A DNA stretch of 41,199 nt, taken from assembly GCA_013152475.1 (NCBI GenBank), contig JAADGH010000067.1:1-41199 (forward strand), in the 5' to 3' direction. Shown here piece by piece: positions 1 to 7,456 of this stretch (within the stretch, counting starts at the first letter, position 1; each line of letters starts with the position of its first letter). Source of the DNA: Planctomycetota bacterium. Lineage in GTDB: Bacteria > Planctomycetota > Brocadiia > JAADGH01. The notes under the pieces are model-generated. The model saw only the letters and a program-made list of their open reading frames with translations, did no database searches and was not told where the DNA came from. The position numbers were made by a program, and so were the translations under genes.

Positions 1-2306
1 GGATTCTTCGCATCGCGAAGACTTCCCGCGGCAAGATCGAGCAGCTCCCTCGCACGGACTTCCGTCGGCGCATCTCCCGTGATGGCCTTGGAGGCGGCCG
101 TTATATCCTCCGGAGCGCTTGCGCTCGTTAGTTTCTCGACACTCGCCCACGCCGGATGCGCTTCTATCTTGTGGCGAAGGGCGTACTCCTTCAGGCAGAG
201 CCGCACATCGGCAAGATTATCGTCCGCCAGCATCCGCAGCCATTCGCCGTATGCCTTCGCGCCGCCAACGACCAGGAGTGTCGTGGTGTTTCCCTTGAGA
301 CCGATGGCGACATCCAGGCGGTTTGCCTTTCGCGAAAATTCGACCGGCGCTCCGTCAATTGCGTCCACGACAAACGCACCGGTGGAAAGCGAAAGGGCTT
401 CGGCATCGACCGCAATGCGGACAATACCGGCGTCGTAGGGATTGTGAACGGCGAGGCAGATCGGCCCTGGGGCGTTGCCGTAGCGCTCGATCCAGGCGGA
501 GCCCTTCGCGTGGGTGACCGGCGCCCAGCCGAGGCGATGGAGCTGGCGCAGCATAGGGATGACGAGGCGGTAGGACTCGCGCATGCCCAACGGCGGGTCG
601 GTGGAGTGCCGGGCATAGCCGCCGGGGAAGACATCGAGGAGCATGAGATTGCGGAGGAAACGCTCGTCCCGGTCCTCATAGGCGGGAAGCTGAGTGACGA
701 CCTTGCGGTAGGCCATGGTGCGATACTGCTGCATGAGCGGGCCGACGGCGCCGACCCAGTGTTCCTTGCCCATGACGGTGAAGCGGTGCCAGGGAAAAGG
801 AACTCGCTGGCCGTAGAGGTTCGGCAGCAGCTCCTTCTTGTCGTCGGGCAGCATCTTCCACAGCGCCTCGGTCCATTCCCACACGGCGAAGCCGTTCAGC
901 GCGCACGGCTGGAAGGTCTTGGCGTCGAACTGCGGCGCATAGGTGATGTATTGGAGTGGCTCCCTGTTGTAGTTGACACGCTGTAGATGGGCGGAGTAGG
1001 AGTCGAGGTAAATGCCGTTGAGGTAGGGGCGGGTCAGGAGTTTCGCACGGACGTAGTTCAGCCGATCCTGCCCCGCGCCGTTGGGGATGGCGGGGCAGAG
1101 GTTGAGCGGAAACTGCGCCGCCCATTTCGACCCGCTGATCCAGTTGTACTGCCCCACGGCCCCGATGACGACATTGCCGTCGGGGTCCTTCACGCCCGAT
1201 GTGAGGATTGCATGGCAGATCTTCTGGAGGATCTCCTGGGTCCGATATCCTCCGCTCGGCAGACGTTTTTCTGTTTCGGGTTTGGCCCACTCGGTCAGAC
1301 GGTTGATGATGAAGTCACGCTCCGGGCGTTTGTCCGCCGGCTGGTCGCCGAGGCACATCTGATACATGATCGGTTCGATGTAGGGATAGACCCGGATGCC
1401 GAGGGCCTTGTCGTGGGCATAGGCTTCCTTGGCCTCCGGCTGTTCGTGATACATAAGGCCATAGTCGCAGACGGGCGCGGGCTGGCGGAGGATGTCGCCC
1501 CAGGCGAACCACCCGCCCGGCTCGGGGGTGTGGCGCTTGAAGAATTCAGGACGGTTGGCATAGTAGCGCGCCAGCACCGAGCGCAGACCCCAGCCGTCGG
1601 CCTCGGCATCAATGGTGAACTCGAACGGAACCTTCTTGAAGAAGCGGGGGCAGGATTTCGTCATGGCGAAATCGAAAACCAGCGAAAAAAGCCCCTCGTC
1701 GGCATCCGCGCTGAAGTCAACCTGCCCAAGGAAATCCACCGGCATGATGAGGCCGAGGGTGTGCTTCTCGTCGGAGATTCCCGTCACCGGTCGCAGGGCG
1801 ATGTAGCCGGAGCCGATGCCGGCCGGTTTCCCCAGATGCACCGGCTTGCCGGGCAGGAGGGGCTCGCTCTTGTGCAGGCGCGTATGCCACGTCCACCCCT
1901 TGCAGGCGACAGGCAGGGCGAGGCGCAGGCTGACGGCATGGTCGGCGTCCGTCAGGTTCTCAACCGTGCCGCGGATGACAAGCCAGTCCTTGTCCGCGAC
2001 ACACTTTGCGGAAAGGGCCAGCGTTCCCGCCGCGTTGCGGCCCGCCAGACGGAGGCCACTGTCGGTACGCGTGACCTTGCATACGATGGGTTCGTAGTCC
2101 TTCTGCACGGCGCAGTCGCGGAGGGCAAAGCCGCTGGATCGAGTCCCCGGGCTTGTGAGGTCATCCCCGGCGCATTCCAATCGGGTGATGCGACCGGTTT
2201 CGCTCCATGCCAGGCGAAGGGCGCCGGCGTCCTGAGCCTGCTGTGCGACCGCAGTGCATGCGATGGAAAGCGCGGTCAACAGCAATGAACTCGTTGTGGT
2301 TCTCAT
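1..2306 (-). CDS. Secreted glycoside-hydrolase-like protein, 3' end beyond window
   Basis: An uninterrupted minus-strand frame of 768 codons runs from the ATG at 2306 to the window edge, so the C-terminus is missing. The start is chosen because GGGAAG lies 3 nt upstream; an in-frame ATG at 2321 is possible. Residues 1-21 form a signal peptide (MRTTTSSLLLTALSIACTAVA, cleaved after AVA). Residues 22 to about 220 look like a beta-sandwich; then comes a region that reads like a TIM barrel (GIRVYPYIEPIMYQ, then YLNGIYLDSYSAHL), followed by a beta-rich segment. This arrangement recalls secreted glycosidases of polysaccharide-degrading bacteria, but I do not recognise the family and no catalytic pair is certain. 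It lies 28 bp downstream of the MocA-type dehydrogenase and is probably co-transcribed with it, consistent with sugar catabolism. The secreted call is firm; the hydrolase call is inference. Confidence 0.72.
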   Translation of the reverse strand, partial: MRTTTSSLLLTALSIACTAVAQQAQDAGALRLAWSETGRITRLECAGDDLTSPGTRSSGFALRDCAVQKDYEPIVCKVTRTDSGLRLAGRNAAGTLALSAKCVADKDWLVIRGTVENLTDADHAVSLRLALPVACKGWTWHTRLHKSEPLLPGKPVHLGKPAGIGSGYIALRPVTGISDEKHTLGLIMPVDFLGQVDFSADADEGLFSLVFDFAMTKSCPRFFKKVPFEFTIDAEADGWGLRSVLARYYANRPEFFKRHTPEPGGWFAWGDILRQPAPVCDYGLMYHEQPEAKEAYAHDKALGIRVYPYIEPIMYQMCLGDQPADKRPERDFIINRLTEWAKPETEKRLPSGGYRTQEILQKICHAILTSGVKDPDGNVVIGAVGQYNWISGSKWAAQFPLNLCPAIPNGAGQDRLNYVRAKLLTRPYLNGIYLDSYSAHLQRVNYNREPLQYITYAPQFDAKTFQPCALNGFAVWEWTEALWKMLPDDKKELLPNLYGQRVPFPWHRFTVMGKEHWVGAVGPLMQQYRTMAYRKVVTQLPAYEDRDERFLRNLMLLDVFPGGYARHSTDPPLGMRESYRLVIPMLRQLHRLGWAPVTHAKGSAWIERYGNAPGPICLAVHNPYDAGIVRIAVDAEALSLSTGAFVVDAIDGAPVEFSRKANRLDVAIGLKGNTTTLLVVGGAKAYGEWLRMLADDNLADVRLCLKEYALRHKIEAHPAWASVEKLTSASAPEDITAASKAITGDAPTEVRARELLDLAAGSLRDAKN

Positions 2307-2334
2307 GCTCTTCCCTTTCATGGGCTGGTTGGTT

Positions 2335-3504
2335 CTATTCAGGTGCGTCGCCCCAGTCGGGCACGTCCAATGTTTCGCCATCGCGAAGGGCGGACTTGTG
2401 GGCCATGACACCCATGATCATGTAACGCGCCGCCTCCCAGATGTTGATGGCGGGCTGTCGCTCGTTCGCAACGGCGTCGCAGAATTCATGAACGAGGTAG
2501 GCGTGCGACCCGCCGTGGCCGCCGTAGGCCGCCGATTCCGTCTTGCCCTCGCGGAATGCCTCCTCGACTTCCGGCGGCAGGGGATCACGCATCTCCTCGG
2601 CGGTCAGGGGAGTTCGGCTCTTGTTGGTGCACCAGGCGTGCTCACGGTAGCTGCCCTTCGTGCCGAAGACGCGGAAGGTTTCGCTGCCGGGAAGTCCGAT
2701 CTCGCGATATTCGCAAATACGGACTGTCGCCCCGTTGCTCATGAGGAAGAGGGCCGTCTCGTCGCTGAATTCGGCGGGATCAAAGTACTCGTCGTTCGTG
2801 GTGTTGCGATGGCCATAGCAGGTCACCTTGACGGCATGGGCGTTCATGACGCAGACGGGTCCGCTGGTGGAGTGGGTGGGGTAGTGCATGGGGCCGCTCT
2901 TGATGCCTCTTTCCAGATACCCCTTCTCGAGTTCAATCCATTCCTGTCCGGCTTTGCTTGCAAGGCGACGCGCCTTCACCTCACGCAGGTTGCAGGAAGA
3001 GTCGACGTCATGGAAATACTCACCCTCCGCATAGACGAAATCGCCGAACTCTCCCTCGGCTGCCTTGCGCCGGCAGAACATGGTGTCGGCGTGGTAGTAG
3101 GTCGTCTCCCCGAGCATGTAGGAGAGGCCGGTGCGCTTGCACGTCTCGACCAGCTTGTCGCACCAGTCGAGAATCTCATCGCCGTCCGGGATGTTGGTGA
3201 TGGGCACGGCGCTGTAGACGTGCTTGCCCGACTCGAGCGCCTGCACGCACTGCGGCGCGTGGAGCCAGGGCTGAGTGATGATGACCAGCGCGTCGAGGTC
3301 GGCCTCACAGATTTCGTCGAGCGATGAATAAGCGTCCTTCTCGTCGAACTTGTCCTGGAAGAACGGATCGTCGGCGAACTTCCGCACGCGCTCCGGCTCG
3401 CGATCGCAGAGCGCGATGCGGTCCACGGCGGGGTGCCGCTTGAAGAGATCGGCGAACGAACTGCCGAAACTTCCCAGTCCAACCAATCCCAAGCTGATTC
3501 CCAT
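2335..3504 (-). CDS. Gfo/Idh/MocA family oxidoreductase
   Basis: A cytoplasmic NAD(P)-dependent dehydrogenase of about 389 aa. The start at 3504 is preferred over an in-frame ATG at 3588 because AGAAGGAG sits 8 nt upstream and the Rossmann fold begins at once (LGLVGLGSFG, residues 5-14). The nucleotide-binding half ends near residue 120 and is followed by a C-terminal alpha/beta domain with GETTYYHADTMF and EGEYFHD, typical of family members acting on sugars or cyclitols. In the family the segment after GKHV normally reads EKP, with Lys as a catalytic or substrate-binding residue; here residues 93-101 read GKHVYSAVP, so the Lys position is Val100. The protein may therefore use another residue or a different reaction. 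Substrate is unknown. It leads a two-gene unit with the secreted glycosidase-like gene. Confidence 0.88.
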   Translation of the reverse strand: MGISLGLVGLGSFGSSFADLFKRHPAVDRIALCDREPERVRKFADDPFFQDKFDEKDAYSSLDEICEADLDALVIITQPWLHAPQCVQALESGKHVYSAVPITNIPDGDEILDWCDKLVETCKRTGLSYMLGETTYYHADTMFCRRKAAEGEFGDFVYAEGEYFHDVDSSCNLREVKARRLASKAGQEWIELEKGYLERGIKSGPMHYPTHSTSGPVCVMNAHAVKVTCYGHRNTTNDEYFDPAEFSDETALFLMSNGATVRICEYREIGLPGSETFRVFGTKGSYREHAWCTNKSRTPLTAEEMRDPLPPEVEEAFREGKTESAAYGGHGGSHAYLVHEFCDAVANERQPAINIWEAARYMIMGVMAHKSALRDGETLDVPDWGDAPE

Positions 3505-3577
3505 AACAGGAACTCCTTCTGCTGCCGTTAGGCTTTTTTCGCCGAGGATCGTTTCTGGTGGTTTATGATCGTTTTGG

Positions 3578-3607
3578 ATTGTTGTCATCTCGACGGATCG
3601 CTGTCAA
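3578..3607 (-). promoter_or_regulatory. Candidate sigma-70 promoter for the MocA-type gene
   Basis: On the minus strand TTGACA (3602-3607) is followed after 18 bp by AACAAT (3578-3583). The -35 is a perfect consensus, the -10 matches 4 of 6. It leaves a leader of about 65 nt before the ATG at 3504. Confidence 0.4.
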
Positions 3608-3715
3608 GTAGTTTCTGGAAAAAGATCCTGACCCTCCTTTCCGCTGCGGGCGTGAGGCGCTGGTGCAGGGGCGGGTGATTTCACGCATTGCCGAAAATCG
3701 GACGGGGGATTTCTC

Positions 3716-3744
3716 TGGACGATGCGATTGCGGTGTGTTATACT
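3716..3744 (+). promoter_or_regulatory. Candidate sigma-70 promoter for the lipoprotein gene
   Basis: TGGACG (3716-3721), 17-bp spacer, TATACT (3739-3744), about 65 nt upstream of the ATG at 3811. The remainder of the 306-bp gap between the two divergent genes (3505-3810) shows the opposing promoter and a small dyad, and no gene. Confidence 0.5.
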
Positions 3745-3747
3745 TTT

Positions 3748-3763
3748 ACGACATAGGTGTCGT
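3748..3763. promoter_or_regulatory. Short perfect dyad at the predicted transcription start
   Basis: ACGACA TAGG TGTCGT is a perfect 6-bp inverted repeat with a 4-nt loop. It begins 3 bp after the predicted -10 box, so it would overlap the transcription start and form either an operator or a 5' hairpin of the lipoprotein mRNA. Function is inference. Confidence 0.35.
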
Positions 3764-3810
3764 CAGGACAATCGATTACACCGTCGATCCATCGAAAGGA
3801 GAATCGCCGA

Positions 3811-4491
3811 ATGACTCCGCTGATCCAAAGGAGACTCTCCATCCTGTTTGCCGTCACGCTCCTCGCCTGTGCTGCGGGCTGTGCCCACTTGGCGCACGTG
3901 CGCGAGATCAACCAGGACCTCGCGGTGGACCGGCGCGGTCGCGTTGTGGTGATGCCTCTGGCGGCAACGGCGTCGCTGTGCGACCCCAACTTCGCCGAGG
4001 GCGAGCTCGAAGGCGCGAAGGACCACTTCCGCCGCCTCGTTCGCGAGAACCTGAGCTATTCGCTGAGCAAACACATTACTGTCATTCACCCGAAGGCCGT
4101 GGACAAGTTCCTCGCGCGCCAGGGGTTCGGTGAGGATCAGCACTATGACAAGCGCCTTTCGATGCAGATGGCGCGGAAGATGGATGCGCAGATCGTGTGT
4201 TTCGGCTATGTGAAAATCGATCCCGTCCTCAAAGAGTCGCTGATAGAAAAGTCGAAGCGATACGACCTTGATTTCGAGGTCTATCTCTTCGATGTGACCA
4301 ACGATGAGCGACTGGCCACGCTCCGTTGCGCGGGAAAGCGAAAGGACGTCATCCGCACCATTCCCTGGATGATAAAGAAGCTGACGTTCCATCCCCCGCT
4401 CTGGCCCGCGCCCGGACCCATTCCCCTCCCGCCCAAGGAAGAGAAGAAACCCAAGAAAGAAGGCAAAGAGAAAGGCAAACAAAGGAAATAG
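3811..4491 (+). CDS. Lipoprotein, CsgG/LpoB-like fold suspected
   Basis: A 226-aa protein. The start at 3811 is chosen because GAAAGGAG lies 9 nt upstream and the signal sequence begins there. Residues 1-24 end in a lipobox (LACAAGC, Cys24), so the mature protein should be lipid-anchored in the envelope. The middle (RRGRVVVMPLAATASL, then ARKMDAQIVCFGYVKID) follows the pattern of CsgG/TolB-N/LpoB-type lipoprotein domains, in which a conserved strand carries the word A(D/Q)xVxxGxV. The tail (from about residue 195) is a low-complexity Pro/Lys/Glu segment ending KGKQRK, likely disordered and positively charged. It is followed after 122 bp by the heparinase-like gene on the same strand, which has its own TATAAT box at 4572-4577 without a clear -35. 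The exact role is unknown. Confidence 0.75.
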   Translation: MTPLIQRRLSILFAVTLLACAAGCAHLAHVREINQDLAVDRRGRVVVMPLAATASLCDPNFAEGELEGAKDHFRRLVRENLSYSLSKHITVIHPKAVDKFLARQGFGEDQHYDKRLSMQMARKMDAQIVCFGYVKIDPVLKESLIEKSKRYDLDFEVYLFDVTNDERLATLRCAGKRKDVIRTIPWMIKKLTFHPPLWPAPGPIPLPPKEEKKPKKEGKEKGKQRK

Positions 4492-4613
4492 CGCCCCGAT
4501 GGCGCCACTTCCTCGCCCCGTCCTTTCGCACGCCGCTGCTTTTCCTCTGGCATGTGCTTCGCCCCGTGCAGTATAATCGGCTCCTGAACCCAAGACCGAC
4601 GAAGGAGCAAGCC

Positions 4614-7070
4614 ATGAAACCTACCCTCCTCCTGTACGTCTGCGCCGCGGCAGTGTTGTTGTGCGCGCTCGTCTATGCCGACACCATCCGGCTCCGCGAC
4701 GGCACCGAGATGCAGGGCAAGATCGTCAAGCGAACCGACGCGCAGGTGACCATCGACATGGACGGGCTTGCCATTGATATTGAGATCAAGCAGATCGACG
4801 CAATCAATGACGAGAAGATCGCCCACCCCGAGGAGGAAAAGGCAGCCGAGATGGAGAAGAAACCCAAGAAGGCCGGAACGGCCAAAGGGAGCAAGGAAAT
4901 CGCCGGATTGCTCTCGCGCCTGGAGACCAAGCCGCCTCAGGAGACGATTAGAGAACACGCCGCCGCCAAGCGCAAGGTCATCCTCAAGCCCGACCCGGAG
5001 CGGGTGGTCAACATCTCCGATGAAACCTTCTTCAGCGCCATCGCCCCCGACTTCCCCGGCATGAAGGCCATCCTCCGCCACGCGAAGTCAAAAAAATACG
5101 ACTGGGCATGGGACGCACTCGACAAGTATCTCCGCAAAAACATGGAACCCGTCGGCGAGCTTCGGGACGTGGCGGCCTATCGTGAGCAAAACGGCAACAG
5201 CCGGCCCGGCGGCACGGACTCGCGCGCCGACCAGGTCTGCAACCACGTCATCCGCGTCTGGCACACCCAGGTCGTGGACTTTGGCAAGGACATGGACTGG
5301 ACGAAGGTCGAGGGGCGATCCAGCCTCTACGGCTTCCACTACTGGGGCTGGTCCAGCCCGCTCTGGACGGCCTACATCCGAACGGGCAACGAGAAATACG
5401 CCGCGGGCTTCGACGAGCTCTTCGCCTCCTGGTATGCCCAGCGGGGGAAAGTGTCGAACGTCGTGCCGACAAACGACATCATCTGGTATGAGCTCGGCTG
5501 CGGCTGCCGGGCAATGGTTTTTGCGAAGCTATACTATGCAACAATCCACTCGAAGTCCCTCCGCCCCGAGACGCGCAAACTGATCCTCAAGACGCTCCTC
5601 GGCCATGCCAACCAACTCCAGGCCCAGCAGGAGTGCGGCTACACGGACGGCAACTTCCAGCTCGTGGCCGCCAGCGCCCTGTATCAGCTCGGCCTGGTGT
5701 TTCCATGGTTCAAGGATGCCGCCAAGTGGCGCGAGACGGCGACGGCGCGTTTGTTAGAGCACGCCTACTGGGACTTCAGCAAGGAGGGCGGCCACAACGA
5801 GCGCTGCATCGGGTATGGCAGCATGTCGATGCGGGCCGTCCGGGCGCTCCTGCTCTATGCCAGGGACGACCCGGCGCCGAGCGCGCTCTTAGATGCGCTC
5901 CGGGAGAAGGTCTTCCAGATGCAGCTCTGGTTCCTCAAGTATGTGGCCCCGAACGGCGTGTTCACCGGGGTGAACGACAGCTCGTTTTGCAGCGCCGAGT
6001 TCCTGCTCAGCGACTTCGCCAAGTTCACCGGCGACGGGCGCTTCCTCTGGCCGATCCGCGGATCGAGCCGGGCGCCCAAGGACATCGAGCCGAAGCAGCC
6101 GGAGTTCGTCAGCGTCCACATGCCCGACAGCGGGTGGACCTTCATGCGCGACGGGTGGGAGAAGGGGAGCTTCTACCTCCAGGTCAACTGGGGCAGGTAC
6201 GGCAGCGGCCACACGCACCCGGCGATCCTGGACATCAACACCTTCGCCTACGGCGAACCCATGGTCATCGAGACGGCGCGCTTCGGCAGTTATGACAATC
6301 CCCTCGAACCCTACTTCCGTTCCCCCGAGGCCCACAACGAAGTGGCCATCGAGGGGTGCAAGCTGGAGCGCAAAACCCACCAGGGCGAGAACATCGTCTG
6401 GCGCAGCGGGAAGAAGATTGATTATTTCGAAGGAACGCACGCGGGGTATGAGGAGTCCGCCGGGAAGATCATCAAGCGGCAGATCCTGTTCGTCAAGGGG
6501 GCCTACTGGCTGGTCATCGACACGATCCTCGACGCGCCCGGGAAGAAGGGTGGCGAGACCCCGACCGCCACGCTTAACTGGCATGCGCCCTACAAGTGGA
6601 AGAACACCGAGATGGGTCTTATCCCGGGCGAGGGCGGCGGTCCCGGCGTGCAACTGATCGTTCTGCCCAAGGGCGATCCGAAGTACCAGACGGGCTACGA
6701 GGACACGATCGAGATGTACAAGAGCCGGTATCGCGCCTACTTCTCACAGCCCGCAAAGGACGGGGCGCGGTTCATCACGCTCATTGCGCCCTTCAAGGAC
6801 AGGCCGGTGTCGTGCAAGCTGGAGATTCTGCAGGATGGCAAGGACTGCGTCGCGCTGAAGATTGTCCGGGGCGGCCAGGTTGACCGTGTCATTTTCGGCA
6901 CAGGCAAACGCAAGTCCATCTCCGGCGGCGACCTGTCCACCGACGCCCGCATCGCCTGGCTCCGCGAGCGTCCCCGCGCTGCGGCGCTGGTGGACGGCAG
7001 TCGCCTGTCCTTCAGCAAGAAGTCCGTTCTGAAGCTGAAGGCCGGGACGGAGATTGGCGAGACGCGGTGA
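4614..7070 (+). CDS. Heparinase II/III family polysaccharide lyase, secreted
   Basis: An 818-aa exported protein. The start at 4614 has GAAGGAG 7 nt upstream and gives a signal peptide (residues 1-22, ending LVYA). Residues 23-65 form a small beta domain (DTIRLRDGTEMQGKI, then VTIDM) also seen in two other proteins of this window; a charged linker follows to about residue 110. The alpha-toroid lyase domain follows (GWSSPLWTAYIRTGNEKYAAG; DGNFQLVAASALYQLG; NERCIGYGSMSMRAVRA). The C-terminal beta-sandwich carries the heparinase II/III signature: SGHTHPAILDINTFAYGEP then SPEAHNEVAIEG. Such enzymes cleave uronic-acid-containing polysaccharides (heparin, alginate or related) by beta-elimination; the substrate here cannot be told. 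It is the last gene of the plus-strand block and ends 31 bp before the double hairpin at 7101-7150. Confidence 0.88.
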   Translation: MKPTLLLYVCAAAVLLCALVYADTIRLRDGTEMQGKIVKRTDAQVTIDMDGLAIDIEIKQIDAINDEKIAHPEEEKAAEMEKKPKKAGTAKGSKEIAGLLSRLETKPPQETIREHAAAKRKVILKPDPERVVNISDETFFSAIAPDFPGMKAILRHAKSKKYDWAWDALDKYLRKNMEPVGELRDVAAYREQNGNSRPGGTDSRADQVCNHVIRVWHTQVVDFGKDMDWTKVEGRSSLYGFHYWGWSSPLWTAYIRTGNEKYAAGFDELFASWYAQRGKVSNVVPTNDIIWYELGCGCRAMVFAKLYYATIHSKSLRPETRKLILKTLLGHANQLQAQQECGYTDGNFQLVAASALYQLGLVFPWFKDAAKWRETATARLLEHAYWDFSKEGGHNERCIGYGSMSMRAVRALLLYARDDPAPSALLDALREKVFQMQLWFLKYVAPNGVFTGVNDSSFCSAEFLLSDFAKFTGDGRFLWPIRGSSRAPKDIEPKQPEFVSVHMPDSGWTFMRDGWEKGSFYLQVNWGRYGSGHTHPAILDINTFAYGEPMVIETARFGSYDNPLEPYFRSPEAHNEVAIEGCKLERKTHQGENIVWRSGKKIDYFEGTHAGYEESAGKIIKRQILFVKGAYWLVIDTILDAPGKKGGETPTATLNWHAPYKWKNTEMGLIPGEGGGPGVQLIVLPKGDPKYQTGYEDTIEMYKSRYRAYFSQPAKDGARFITLIAPFKDRPVSCKLEILQDGKDCVALKIVRGGQVDRVIFGTGKRKSISGGDLSTDARIAWLRERPRAAALVDGSRLSFSKKSVLKLKAGTEIGETR

Positions 7071-7100
7071 GGCGGATAAGACTCCATTCTCGCTCGCAAT

Positions 7101-7150
7101 GTAGAAGCGGCATCTTGCCGCTTCAAGAAGAGCCTGGAAGGCTCTTCTAC
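7101..7150. repeat. Double-hairpin palindromic element (REP/REPIN-like)
   Basis: Two perfect hairpins in tandem: GAAGCGGCA-TCT-TGCCGCTTC (7104-7124) and GAAGAGCCT-GGA-AGGCTCTTC (7127-7147), each a 9-bp stem with a 3-nt loop, 2 bp apart. The outer ends GTAGAAG and CTTCTAC are also complementary. It lies between convergent transcription units and could act as a bidirectional terminator, but lacks a T-tract, so a mobile palindromic repeat is as likely. Confidence 0.7.
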
Positions 7151-7197
7151 CTTGACCCATGACGTCAACGTGGTGTGTGGCACGGCTTGGTGAGAGG

Positions 7198-7446
7198 CTA
7201 CTGCGTTTGCCCCACCCGTTGCAGGATCGCCCGCCAGATGGGGGTGAGGCCAAGCTCGGTGGCCTAATGGGCGATGTAGTCGCGATCGACCTCCTCGCCG
7301 CTGATCTTCAGGATGCCGGTGATGTCGCGTGTGAACCGCGCCTCCCCCACCATGGCCATCCGCTGACCGGGTGTCTTCTCCCGCAGCGCATCCGCCACGG
7401 CGTCGTCAACCACTTCGATCTGGCCGAGGTCCAGCCGCCATTTCAT
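7198..7446 (-). pseudogene. Small antitoxin-like ORF interrupted by an in-frame TAG
   Basis: Ten bp after kbl an ATG at 7446 opens a 60-codon frame (7264-7446) starting MKWRLDLGQIEVVDDAVADA, with LREKTPGQRMAMVGEARFTR next. The core (LRxKTPxxRxxM) resembles the N-terminal half of small Rv0078B-like antitoxin proteins; this is recognition from memory. The frame stops at TAG (7264-7266) after RDYIAH, but the same frame continues for 21 sensible codons (ATELGLTPIWRAILQRVGQ) to a second TAG at 7198-7200. RDYIAH-W-ATELGL would need only TGG in place of TAG. I read it as a decayed or fused remnant; a functional 60-aa protein is also possible. Confidence 0.45.
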
Positions 7447-7456
7447 TCTGCTGTTC

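Noticed and set aside
987..2288. 433-codon plus-strand open frame
   Set aside because: Shadow of the partial secreted protein on the minus strand, which has a ribosome binding site, signal peptide and unbroken frame to the window edge.
4491..4505. Hairpin GCGCC-CCGAT-GGCGC after the lipoprotein stop
   Set aside because: Only 5 bp of stem and no T-tract; too weak to call a terminator.
4572..4577. TATAAT upstream of the heparinase-like gene as a full promoter
   Set aside because: Perfect -10 box but no acceptable -35 at 16-18 bp, so it is only mentioned with the gene.
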